A program made the position numbers and the translations under genes. Positions 4,890 through 10,882 of a DNA stretch of 10,882 nucleotides are shown here, one piece after another (the stretch's first letter is position 1; each line of letters opens with the position of its first letter). Below the pieces are notes generated by a model that was not told the origin of the DNA, made no database searches, and was given only the letters and a program-made list of their open reading frames with translations. The DNA comes from JBFLVN01 sp040758475. GTDB lineage: Bacteria; JAGRBM01. The stretch lies in the NCBI GenBank assembly GCA_040758475.1, contig JBFLVN010000125.1, positions 1-10,882 on the forward strand, read 5' to 3'.

Positions 4890-6251
4890 CTACCTTCCGA
4901 ACGGGGGCTTTCCGCCCATCTGGCCCATGAGGGCGCCAAGGTTGGGCATGCCGAAGCGGTTCACTTGCTTCATCATCTTCTTCATTTCGAGATAGCTCTT
5001 GAGCAAGCGGTTTACGTCCTGGACCTGGGTTCCCGACCCCTTGGCGATGCGTTTCCGGCGGGAGCCGTTGATGAGGCTGTGGTTGTTGCGCTCCTGGATG
5101 GTCATAGAGTCGATGATGGCCACGACGCGCTTTAGTTCCTTCTCGGCCTGGGAGAGGTTTTCCTGTTTCTTTAGCTGCGGGGGCATGCCGGGGAGCATCT
5201 TGAAGATGCTCTCCATCGACCCCAATTTCCGCATCTGCGTGATGGCGTCCCGGAAATCCTCGAGGGAAAATTCGTTCTGGACGAGCTTCTTCTGGAGCTT
5301 TTCGGCCTTCTCCTGGTCGAAGGTCCGCTGGGCTTTTTCGATGAGGGAGAGGACGTCCCCCATCCCCAAAATGCGCGAGGCCGTCCGGTCCGGGTAGAAG
5401 GGTTCAAGGTCGTCCGCCTTCTCCCCCACCCCCACGAACTTGACCGGCTTTCCCGTGACGGCTTTGACCGAAAGGGCCGCGCCGCCGCGGGCATCGCCAT
5501 CGAGCTTGGTCAGGATCACGCCGTCGATCTGGATTTTCTCGTCGAACGATTTGGCGACCCCCACCGCCTCCTGGCCCGTCATGGAATCGACCACCAGGAG
5601 GACTTCGTGGGGCGAAGCGGCCTGCCGCACCCGGGCGAGCTCGTCCATCAGGGCTTCGTCGATCTGGAGGCGGCCCGCCGTGTCGATCAGGACGGCGTCG
5701 AGCCCTTCCTTCTTCGCCCGCTCCAAGGCGCTCTTCACGATCGCCACCGGATCGCCCCCGGGCTTCGAATCGGCCACGGGGATTTTGTTTTGTTCGCCGA
5801 TCGTCCGGAGCTGGTCGATGGCGGCGGGGCGCTGGAGGTCGGCGGGGACGAGTAAGGGCGTCCGCTTCTCTCGGTCGCGAAGATAGACGGCGAGTTTCCC
5901 GGCCGTGGTCGTTTTCCCCGAGCCTTGCAGGCCCGCAAGGAGGATCACCGCCGGCGGGGCGACTTTGATGTTGAGGGGCGAGGCGTCTTTGCCGAGAATC
6001 TCGACCAGCTCGTCGTGGACAATTTTTACGAAATACTGCCCGGCCGAGAGGTGCCGGGGGACTTCCTGGCCGAGGGCTTTTTCCTTCACATCGCCGATGA
6101 ACTTCTTGACGACATCCAGATTCACGTCCGCTTCGAGGAGCGAGGTGCGGACTTCCTGCAGGGCTTCGGAGACATTGCTCTCGGATAATTTCCCAAGGCC
6201 TACGACGCGCCGAAGCGCGCCGGTCAGTTTTTCGGAAAGGGCGTCGAACAT
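4890..6251 (-). CDS. ffh: Signal recognition particle protein Ffh (SRP54 homologue)
   Basis: This 453-residue protein is a full-length Ffh, the GTPase that with 4.5S RNA binds signal sequences on ribosomes and delivers them to FtsY at the membrane. The N domain (1-90) has SEALQEVRTSLLEADVNLDVV. The G domain has GLQGSGKTT (107-115, P-loop), ADLQRPAA (137-144), DTAGR (190-194) and TKLDGD (248-253). The methionine-rich M domain (about 330-453) has SIFKMLPG (348-355), the RNA-binding block SRRKRIAKGSGTQVQDVNRLL (397-417) and a Met-rich tail (MKKMMKQ, MPNLGALMGQMGG). GAGGAA lies 7 bases before the ATG. Its usual neighbour rpsP lies downstream but is separated by the DUF1016 gene. No 4.5S RNA gene is seen in the window. 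Confidence 0.98.
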   Translation of the reverse strand: MFDALSEKLTGALRRVVGLGKLSESNVSEALQEVRTSLLEADVNLDVVKKFIGDVKEKALGQEVPRHLSAGQYFVKIVHDELVEILGKDASPLNIKVAPPAVILLAGLQGSGKTTTAGKLAVYLRDREKRTPLLVPADLQRPAAIDQLRTIGEQNKIPVADSKPGGDPVAIVKSALERAKKEGLDAVLIDTAGRLQIDEALMDELARVRQAASPHEVLLVVDSMTGQEAVGVAKSFDEKIQIDGVILTKLDGDARGGAALSVKAVTGKPVKFVGVGEKADDLEPFYPDRTASRILGMGDVLSLIEKAQRTFDQEKAEKLQKKLVQNEFSLEDFRDAITQMRKLGSMESIFKMLPGMPPQLKKQENLSQAEKELKRVVAIIDSMTIQERNNHSLINGSRRKRIAKGSGTQVQDVNRLLKSYLEMKKMMKQVNRFGMPNLGALMGQMGGKPPFGR

Positions 6252-6267
6252 GAAAGTTCCTCAAAAG

Positions 6268-6315
6268 CCGGGCGGAGCATAGAGCGTGGAAAAAAATTTC
6301 TCCACCGCCGCCCGG
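6268..6315 (-). promoter_or_regulatory. Candidate ffh promoter inside a nested inverted repeat
   Basis: On the minus strand TGGAGA (6299-6304) and TATGCT (6276-6281) stand 17 bp apart, each with four of six matches to the -35 and -10 consensus, and the -10 lies 24 bp before the ffh ATG. The boxes lie inside an inverted repeat with 8-bp arms CCGGGCGG/CCGCCCGG (6268-6275, 6308-6315) that encloses a second hairpin GTGGA...TCCAC (6286-6305) with an A/T-rich centre. The symmetry suggests an operator or a terminator for upstream transcripts overlapping the promoter. Confidence 0.3.
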
Positions 6316-6327
6316 CCGGACCTCTGA

Positions 6328-6446
6328 TGCCCTTCCCCCTCTGGGGGAAGGTGGCGCGAAGCGCCGGAAGAGGGCCCTCTCCCGGGGCTTTGAACTGGGC
6401 GCTTCGCGCCCTGGTGGGGCCACCCTCTCCCAAGGGGAGAGGGGCA
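6328..6446. repeat. Dispersed palindromic repeat, copy 1 (between terminase and ffh)
   Basis: A 119-nt element bounded by TGCCCTTCCCCC and GGGGAGAGGGGCA. Each end folds into its own hairpin (for example CCCTCTCCC/GGGAGAGGG near 6423-6443), and the interior holds GGCGCGAAGCGCC and GGGCGCTTCGCGCCC. The same ends and spacing occur at 7871-8010 and 8212-8336. All three copies have TGA immediately outside the left end. No coding capacity is credible, so this is a MITE- or REP-like sequence. This copy lies just 3' of the terminase stop codon. Confidence 0.85.
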
Positions 6447-6470
6447 TTTTTGGAGCGCAGGTCTTCACCC

Positions 6471-8183
6471 TCATCTCCCCATCCACCCGCCGGGCGGCGC
6501 CTGGGCCTGGTGCTTCCTTCGCCGCACTTCCGCCGGGTCGGGCGGGAACCCGGCGCGAAGCTCATCGTCCAGGATGCGCGAGAGGGCATCCAGCAGGTCG
6601 TCGTGGGCCCCCACGGGGAAGGCGCAGTATTCCTCCTCGATGAAATCCCGCACGAGGTCGCGCATCTCCCCTTCCGAATTCGTCCGCAGGAGCGAGGGGG
6701 GAAAAAGAATCCGCCCCTGCTCGAAGAGGGGCGTGAGTCTCCGGATGCGGTCCTCCTTGGAGAGCCGCCCCTTCAACCCCACGATGGGGAAGTACTGCCC
6801 CCGCTCCCGCATGCGGCTCTCCAAATACTTCTGGTCGCTCGCCGTTCCGTAGTCCTCGTACCCCACGGCCGCGACGGGGGCCCATTTGCGGTGGAGGGCG
6901 AAGAGGACTTCCTCCCGTTCCTGAAGGAGAAGCCGGTCCCGCACGAGGTCGAGAACCCGGTAATTCTTATCGTCCCCCAGGGCCACGACGATAATGGCCG
7001 TGTAGTCGGAAGTCTTTTTCTTCGAATGGGCCGGGTCGCACAGGAAGTAGACGTTCGAATGCTCTCGGGCCTCCCGGGGCGGCTCCCGGTACTGGCATTT
7101 TTCGAGCCACTCGCGCCTAAAGCCCAAATGCGTATCGGCCCGGGGGTCCTGCATCATCTGGCTGGCGAAGGTACTCGGGCCCATGGTCTTGCGGAGTTCC
7201 AAAAGCTCTTCGGAAGAGAAAAGCACCGGCTCCCCGTCCACCTCCGCCGGATGGACGCGGGGGATGGCGGCGCCTCTTTTCAAAATCTCGTCGTACGTAT
7301 CCGAAAGGTGGTAGCGCGTCCCGATGTAGCGAATCCGGGCGCCCTCGGCTTTGAGTCCGAGCGAATGCTCCCAGGCCTCGGTCGTCCGCCGGATCTGCCG
7401 GGGGCTCCGAACCGATTCCTTCGTCACCGTGTCGTCGTAGACGAGGAGGTCGAAGTGGGGCCCCACGGGCAGGCCGCCCACGAGGCCGTAGCTCGAAACC
7501 GTGGGCTCCTTGGGATTGCCCGAGCGCCTGACGAGGATGCCGTGGTCCCGGCTCCAGAGGGGGGATTCGCCCCGGGGTTTTTGCCAGAGGATTTCGGGAA
7601 AGAGGCTTTTGAGAAGCTCGTTCCCCTCGAACTCGCGCTTGATTTGCGAGAGGTGGGTCCGGGCGGTCCGGTGGTCCTGCGAAAAAATCCCGATCCGGAT
7701 TTCGGGGTTTTTGAGGATTTCCTGGATCGTGAGCCCGAAAGTGATGATGGTCGATTTGTAGTGGCCCCGGGCCCAGAGGTCGAGATACCCGTCGGGGCTT
7801 TGCTCAACCTCGCGGCAGCGGGAAAAGCAGAAGAGGCGGCGGGGGGAGGAAGGCTCCTCGCCACCGCTGATGCCCCTCTCCCCCTGGGAGAGGGTGGCCC
7901 CACCAGGGCGCGAAGCGCCCAGTCCAAAGTCCCAGGAGAGGGCCCTCTCCCCCGGCCCCTCAGCCCTCTCCCGCCCCTCCGGGGCACCCTCCCCCATAGG
8001 GGGAGGGGCAATAGAAGTAGCCTCCCACAGATCTTCCCGCTTCAAGACGAAACGCAATAAAAAGTAGAGGTCCGAGAGGGCGTAATGGCGATAGCCCTTG
8101 CGCTTCGAAGCAGGGGGAAGTTTCTCAAGACGCGCTAACAGGGCGCCGTACTGTTCCGGCGAATCGGGACGGGGAAGGCGCAT
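6471..8183 (-). CDS. Phage-type terminase large subunit with in-frame palindromic repeat insertion
   Basis: The 570-residue product has the two domains of a terminase large subunit, the motor and nuclease that packages phage DNA. In the ATPase domain, DLWARGHYKSTIITFG (135-150) is a variant Walker A and HFDLLVYDD (243-251) is Walker B. In the RNase H-fold nuclease domain, YFLCDPAHS (379-387), GYEDYG (441-446) and GAHDDLLDAL (525-534) supply the acidic residues. Residues 58-105 (IAPPPMGEG...TLSQGERGI) are the translation of repeat copy 2 and split DLW from LFCFSRCREV without a frameshift. The ATG at 8183 starts the family-like sequence, 8 bp after the stop of the gene before it; it has no clear Shine-Dalgarno, so translational coupling is likely. 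An earlier in-frame start at 8366 would only translate repeat copy 3. No portal or capsid gene is present. Confidence 0.88.
   Translation of the reverse strand: MRLPRPDSPEQYGALLARLEKLPPASKRKGYRHYALSDLYFLLRFVLKREDLWEATSIAPPPMGEGAPEGRERAEGPGERALSWDFGLGASRPGGATLSQGERGISGGEEPSSPRRLFCFSRCREVEQSPDGYLDLWARGHYKSTIITFGLTIQEILKNPEIRIGIFSQDHRTARTHLSQIKREFEGNELLKSLFPEILWQKPRGESPLWSRDHGILVRRSGNPKEPTVSSYGLVGGLPVGPHFDLLVYDDTVTKESVRSPRQIRRTTEAWEHSLGLKAEGARIRYIGTRYHLSDTYDEILKRGAAIPRVHPAEVDGEPVLFSSEELLELRKTMGPSTFASQMMQDPRADTHLGFRREWLEKCQYREPPREAREHSNVYFLCDPAHSKKKTSDYTAIIVVALGDDKNYRVLDLVRDRLLLQEREEVLFALHRKWAPVAAVGYEDYGTASDQKYLESRMRERGQYFPIVGLKGRLSKEDRIRRLTPLFEQGRILFPPSLLRTNSEGEMRDLVRDFIEEEYCAFPVGAHDDLLDALSRILDDELRAGFPPDPAEVRRRKHQAQAPPGGWMGR
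7871..8010. repeat. Dispersed palindromic repeat, copy 2 (inside the terminase gene)
   Basis: A 140-nt element with ends TGCCCCTCTCCCC and GGGGGAGGGGCA and inner GGGCGCGAAGCGCCC. It lies within the terminase coding sequence and keeps the frame open, adding about 48 residues before the Walker A segment. Flanks (TGA outside the left end, AT outside the right end) match those of copy 3, so the element probably extends a few bases beyond these limits. Confidence 0.85.
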
Positions 8184-8191
8184 GGGGGGAG

Positions 8192-8980
8192 TTAGGGAGC
8201 GGGGCCTTTGATGCCCCTCTCCCCTTGGGAGAGGGTGGCCGAAGGCCGGGAGAGGGCTGAATCGGAGAGGGTAGTGCCTGCGTGATCGGCCCTCTCCCGC
8301 TGCTCCGCAGCACCCTCCCCCAAAGGGGGAGGGGCAATTTTGGTGCTTGTCTCTAGGGCCCGGCACCGCGGCCCCAAATCCACCTCGACCTCTTCGGCGT
8401 GTTCCCCCAGGGCCTCCCTCGCCGCAGCCGCAATTTCTTCAAACATGCCCACCCGGCACTGCTCGCACGGCGTCTCGAACTCCGGCCCCCGCCGGGGCGC
8501 GGGGTCCAGCGAGTAGGCCCCGGCGATGCAGGACTCGGCGTAGCGGAGGTATTTGAGGGGGCTTTGCTCGAACAGCTCTTCCTCGGTCGGCGGCTCGCTC
8601 CTTTTCCGATTCCAGCTACCGCCCCCCGTGCAGGCCGGGCTGCTCTCCAAATAAACCTGCGGGTTTTTCGCGTGCACCCGTTCCTCGGCATTAAGACGCG
8701 CCTCAGCCAGGGCAAGCTGTATTTTGTGGACGAAATCCGCGAACGTCTTTTCGCGTCCGTCCCGGTCTTTTTCGTCCTTCTCCTGGGCCCCTAGGCCAAG
8801 GGCCCAAACGATCCAGAAGTCCCTCAGCAAAAGCCCCCTCGCGAACGCCACCACGTGGGGCGTGCACCCCTTCTCCACCTTGCCGCAGACGTCTTTGACG
8901 AACTTCTCCGAGCGGACGAGCTTTACCGCCGCCTCCGAAGGGGCGGGTGCGGGGTGATTGCTGTGCAGCGGACAGGGCAT
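8192..8980 (-). CDS. Unrecognised protein in small-terminase position; C-terminus read from a repeat
   Basis: The 262-residue product is not one I recognise. It has a cluster of Pro/Ala near the N-terminus, a helical region (EAAVKLVRSEKFVKDVCGKV; GLLLRDFWIVWALGLG), an Ala/Glu-rich helix (FADFVHKIQLALAEARLNAEE) followed by NPQVYLESSP, then a CEQC pair (Cys-x2-Cys). It ends 8 bp before the terminase large subunit and shares its strand, so by position it may be the small, DNA-binding terminase subunit (inference). The last 48 residues (IAPPPLGEGAAEQRERA...TLSQGERGIKGPAP, 215-262) are the translation of repeat copy 3. The native end was therefore probably near residue 214 and has been replaced. 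The start could also be the GTG at 8998; the ATG at 8980 has GGGGAT upstream and lies just after a strong hairpin. Confidence 0.65.
   Translation of the reverse strand: MPCPLHSNHPAPAPSEAAVKLVRSEKFVKDVCGKVEKGCTPHVVAFARGLLLRDFWIVWALGLGAQEKDEKDRDGREKTFADFVHKIQLALAEARLNAEERVHAKNPQVYLESSPACTGGGSWNRKRSEPPTEEELFEQSPLKYLRYAESCIAGAYSLDPAPRRGPEFETPCEQCRVGMFEEIAAAAREALGEHAEEVEVDLGPRCRALETSTKIAPPPLGEGAAEQRERADHAGTTLSDSALSRPSATLSQGERGIKGPAP
8212..8336. repeat. Dispersed palindromic repeat, copy 3 (3' end of the gene upstream of the terminase)
   Basis: A 125-nt element with ends TGCCCCTCTCCCC and GGGGGAGGGGCA and terminal hairpins (CTCTCCC..GGGAGAG; CCCTCCCCC..GGGGGAGGG). It shortens or replaces the native C-terminus of the gene ending at 8192. 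Read on the minus strand it encodes nearly the same peptide as copy 2, in the same frame relative to the element. Confidence 0.85.
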
Positions 8981-8989
8981 AGGCCATCC

Positions 8990-9009
8990 CCGGGGCACAA
9001 GGGCCCCGG
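8990..9009 (-). promoter_or_regulatory. Strong hairpin just before the start of the 8192-8980 gene
   Basis: CCGGGGC-CCTTGT-GCCCCGG is a perfect 7-bp GC stem with a 6-base loop. It ends 9 bases before the ATG at 8980 and borders the GGGGAT ribosome site, so it could limit translation. The alternative GTG start at 8998 lies at the loop edge, which argues against that start. Confidence 0.35.
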
Positions 9010-9095
9010 CATCGGGAAACGAGAAAAGACAACGGTGAACAGGGAATGACGGAGGTGAATGGGGAAGCGGGGTGAATGAACCGAACGAGAGTAGG

Positions 9096-9124
9096 ATAAT
9101 AAACTATTTGAGAGGGGAAGGCAA
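9096..9124 (-). promoter_or_regulatory. Candidate promoter for the terminase gene pair
   Basis: On the minus strand TTGCCT (9119-9124), a 17-bp spacer and TATTAT (9096-9101) match four of six and five of six consensus bases. Transcription would start near 9088, about 108 bases before the ATG at 8980. It lies at the border between GC-rich DNA on the left and AT-rich DNA on the right. Confidence 0.4.
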
Positions 9125-9202
9125 GGGGATTATTTCAAGTTCTGCACAACTGAGCCCCGTCAGCCAGATCGCGTGCATACCAATTCACCAGCAGAAATAA
9201 TA

Positions 9203-10882
9203 TCATTCTGACTCGTGAAGAATTTTTTCTTCTACTTCACGAATACAGATTAAAGATATTTCCGAACCGCGCCATGCCCCACTTTTTAGCCACGCAACAA
9301 TTTCATCACGAGACATTCCATTATGTGGCGCGACAACGCTAAATTCACTTGCAGTAGTTCTACTTACACCGAGCCCCATCAAATTAATCATGGTTTCGGA
9401 TGACGCCCCTAGTTCCAAAAATAAAGGAATGCGTGGAATACGCGCTATTAATTCTTCCACCCCGTTTTCCTTAAACCCATGCGATAAAAGATCAATGTAA
9501 GTCGTCACGTATTTAACATATCGAAATCTGAGATCTTTCTCGATGTATGTCATTACGTCTCTAATGACTGATGCAAGGCTGGGATCACCACCTATCTTTC
9601 TGGTTTCTTTACGGCGCCCCAAAGTACCTTCAATCAAATATGCTAAGCTAGAACCACGGATCCATCGAAGAGCCATCATCGCTGCATAATTATTCAAGCG
9701 ACTTGTGTTTTTTCTTTTCTCAAAATATTTATGAATTCGTCCAAATAGTCGAACATATCCCTGATAAACACGATTCCACTCGCCTAATGGATGCGGAGGA
9801 ATCAACTCCACAGGATTAATTTCTCTACTGCGTTTTAAAATATAGTCTAACATTTCTTGTTGGCGAAATGCGGATACACTGATATTAGCTTCCGTTATAG
9901 AGCGCGGAACTGTTATTTCCTGCGCAACTCCCCTTAACTGCTCTTCAAAACGATTCATCATGTTAGCGTCATAGTCACTTAGTAATTTTGAAACTGTTTC
10001 CGAAAGTTTTCCAGACCGCTCATCATTTAGAAATTTCATAAAAACATGTTCTAGTGTAAGAGTCTCCTTAGCGCCGGACGGATGATCTCGGTTGCTAATA
10101 AATTCCCGCAATTGGTCAGACTGTCCTGCAATTATAGCTGCAGTTGTTGGAATTACTTTCCCAGCGGATAAACCCATCATAGGATCACTTTGCCACCGCG
10201 ACGGGTTAATCAAAAAAACATTGCCAACGAGATCCTTCCCCAACCTGCCGGCACGACCTGCCAAGTTCCAAAAATCAATAGACGTCAGCGGCTCGCCCTC
10301 TCCGCGCGTAGGCTTGAGCATGAATATGTTCTGTGCAGGCAGATTTACTCCCTGCAATAAGGTACTCGTGCATACCAAAAATGAAATTTCACCCTTATCG
10401 AATAGGGCTTCAACATTCTCACGTATGATTGTCGGCATATTCCCATAGTGGAAAGCGATACCTCTTAGAATACTATGCGCAAGCTGATAATCTTTATGAA
10501 TATGCTTTTTTAGGAATTCAGAAAAATCAACCAGATCAGACGACACTTCATCAATAGAATTTGTCGTAGCATCTTCAAGCGCCTTTAATGCGGTTAGCTT
10601 AGCGACTATTCTCTCACATTCCGCGGGGGCGTTCGCATAAACGATGTTCTTCTTATTTTTCCCAAAAATCCAGCTGACGTTTGCCAAAATAGTCTCATCA
10701 TCATATATTTGCTGAGTTAGCGGTATTTCCCCAACATCATACCGAGATTTGTCAATAATTGTACTGATTTTTAAAACGTTTGCGGAATCACCCGGTGTTT
10801 CTACATAAATTAAATTTTGAGCTACCGGAGATTCCTCGCCAATCAACGGGATGATTTGAGGCAAACCAAAGCACACATTATA
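9203..10882 (-). CDS. Ski2/Hel308-like superfamily 2 helicase, C-terminal part (cut by right window edge); possible HamB
   Basis: The frame is open from the right edge to TGA at 9203 (559 codons). The codons YN before the GTG at 10876 stay open, so the true start lies outside. Counting from that GTG, the RecA2 domain shows motif IV near NIVYANAPAECERIVAKL (77-94), the Ski2-type IAFHYGNMPTIIRENVEALF (140-159), motif V FLVCTSTLLQGVNLPA (166-181) and motif VI DFWNLAGRAGRLG (201-213). Some 340 residues follow, probably helical, including IPRIPLFLELGASSETMINLMGLGVSRTTA. The N-terminal RecA1 domain (Walker A, DExH) is outside. The DNA is markedly AT-rich and rich in ATT, AAT and AAA codons, unlike the genes to its left, which suggests recent transfer. 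Single helicases of this build occur in antiphage systems; the C-terminal segment reminds me of HamB of Hachiman, but the identification rests on recall only. Confidence 0.85.
   Translation of the reverse strand, partial: YNVCFGLPQIIPLIGEESPVAQNLIYVETPGDSANVLKISTIIDKSRYDVGEIPLTQQIYDDETILANVSWIFGKNKKNIVYANAPAECERIVAKLTALKALEDATTNSIDEVSSDLVDFSEFLKKHIHKDYQLAHSILRGIAFHYGNMPTIIRENVEALFDKGEISFLVCTSTLLQGVNLPAQNIFMLKPTRGEGEPLTSIDFWNLAGRAGRLGKDLVGNVFLINPSRWQSDPMMGLSAGKVIPTTAAIIAGQSDQLREFISNRDHPSGAKETLTLEHVFMKFLNDERSGKLSETVSKLLSDYDANMMNRFEEQLRGVAQEITVPRSITEANISVSAFRQQEMLDYILKRSREINPVELIPPHPLGEWNRVYQGYVRLFGRIHKYFEKRKNTSRLNNYAAMMALRWIRGSSLAYLIEGTLGRRKETRKIGGDPSLASVIRDVMTYIEKDLRFRYVKYVTTYIDLLSHGFKENGVEELIARIPRIPLFLELGASSETMINLMGLGVSRTTASEFSVVAPHNGMSRDEIVAWLKSGAWRGSEISLICIREVEEKILHESE

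Noticed and set aside
5404..6486. Open frame of 360 codons on the minus strand overlapping ffh
   Set aside because: Out-of-frame shadow of ffh, very rich in Arg, Pro and Gly.
6327..8060. Open frame of 577 codons on the plus strand opposite the terminase
   Set aside because: Antisense shadow of the terminase with Pro/Gly/Arg-rich composition and no domain; its ends are translations of repeat copies 1 and 2.
6328..8336. CRISPR array from the repeated CCCTCTCCC-type strings
   Set aside because: The repeats are long, internally palindromic and widely spaced with genes between them; there are no regular spacers and no cas genes.
8184..8366. N-terminal 61-residue extension of the terminase
   Set aside because: Those codons are only the translation of repeat copy 3 and overlap the upstream gene; family-like sequence starts at the ATG at 8183.
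9034..9077. Three GGTGAAY strings between the terminase pair and the helicase gene
   Set aside because: Spacing is irregular (20 and 17 bp) and the units are short and degenerate, so a real repeat array is not supported.

Overview
The window comes from a GC-rich bacterium (roughly 60-65% G+C by eye over the first 9 kb). It carries the conserved ribosome and secretion block ffh - rpsP - KH-domain protein - rimM - trmD - rplS, all read leftwards on the minus strand. This order is widespread in bacteria, and the KH gene between rpsP and rimM is common outside the enteric proteobacteria. I cannot fix the phylum from the sequence. A deltaproteobacterium-like or uncultured candidate lineage would fit, but that is inference.

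Layout, left to right: (1) 1-899, minus: N-terminal part of a Rad50/SMC-like coiled-coil ATPase, cut by the left edge. (2) 941-3463, minus: rplS, trmD, rimM, KH protein, rpsP, tightly packed, with a GTGA overlap between rimM and trmD. A nested-hairpin leader lies in front of rplS, and several hairpins lie in the roughly 300-bp region in front of rpsP. (3) 3760-4851, plus: a DUF1016/YhcG-type PD-(D/E)XK nuclease gene sits in opposite orientation between ffh and rpsP. It contains two related near-perfect palindromes inside its coding sequence and ends in a 9-bp tandem repeat. (4) 4890-6251, minus: ffh, with a candidate promoter inside a nested inverted repeat. (5) 6328-9124: an accessory, phage-like segment with an orphan terminase large subunit and an unrecognised gene upstream of it in the position of a small terminase subunit. 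Three copies of a 119-140 nt palindromic dispersed repeat lie here. One is inserted in frame inside the terminase, and one supplies the C-terminus of the upstream gene. (6) 9203-10882, minus: the C-terminal two thirds or so of a Ski2/Hel308-like superfamily 2 helicase in clearly AT-rich DNA. It is probably a horizontally acquired defence gene and may be a HamB-type (Hachiman) helicase whose partner lies beyond the right edge.

How the genes fit together: the housekeeping genes make ribosomal proteins S16 and L19, process the 16S rRNA (RimM) and tRNA (TrmD), and target membrane proteins (Ffh). The DUF1016 nuclease, the terminase pair and the AT-rich helicase are accessory genes gathered around this block, which suggests an insertion hotspot next to a conserved operon. 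The least explained signals are the paired in-gene palindromes of the DUF1016 gene, the in-frame palindromic repeat in the terminase, and the two untranslated leaders in front of rpsP and rplS.
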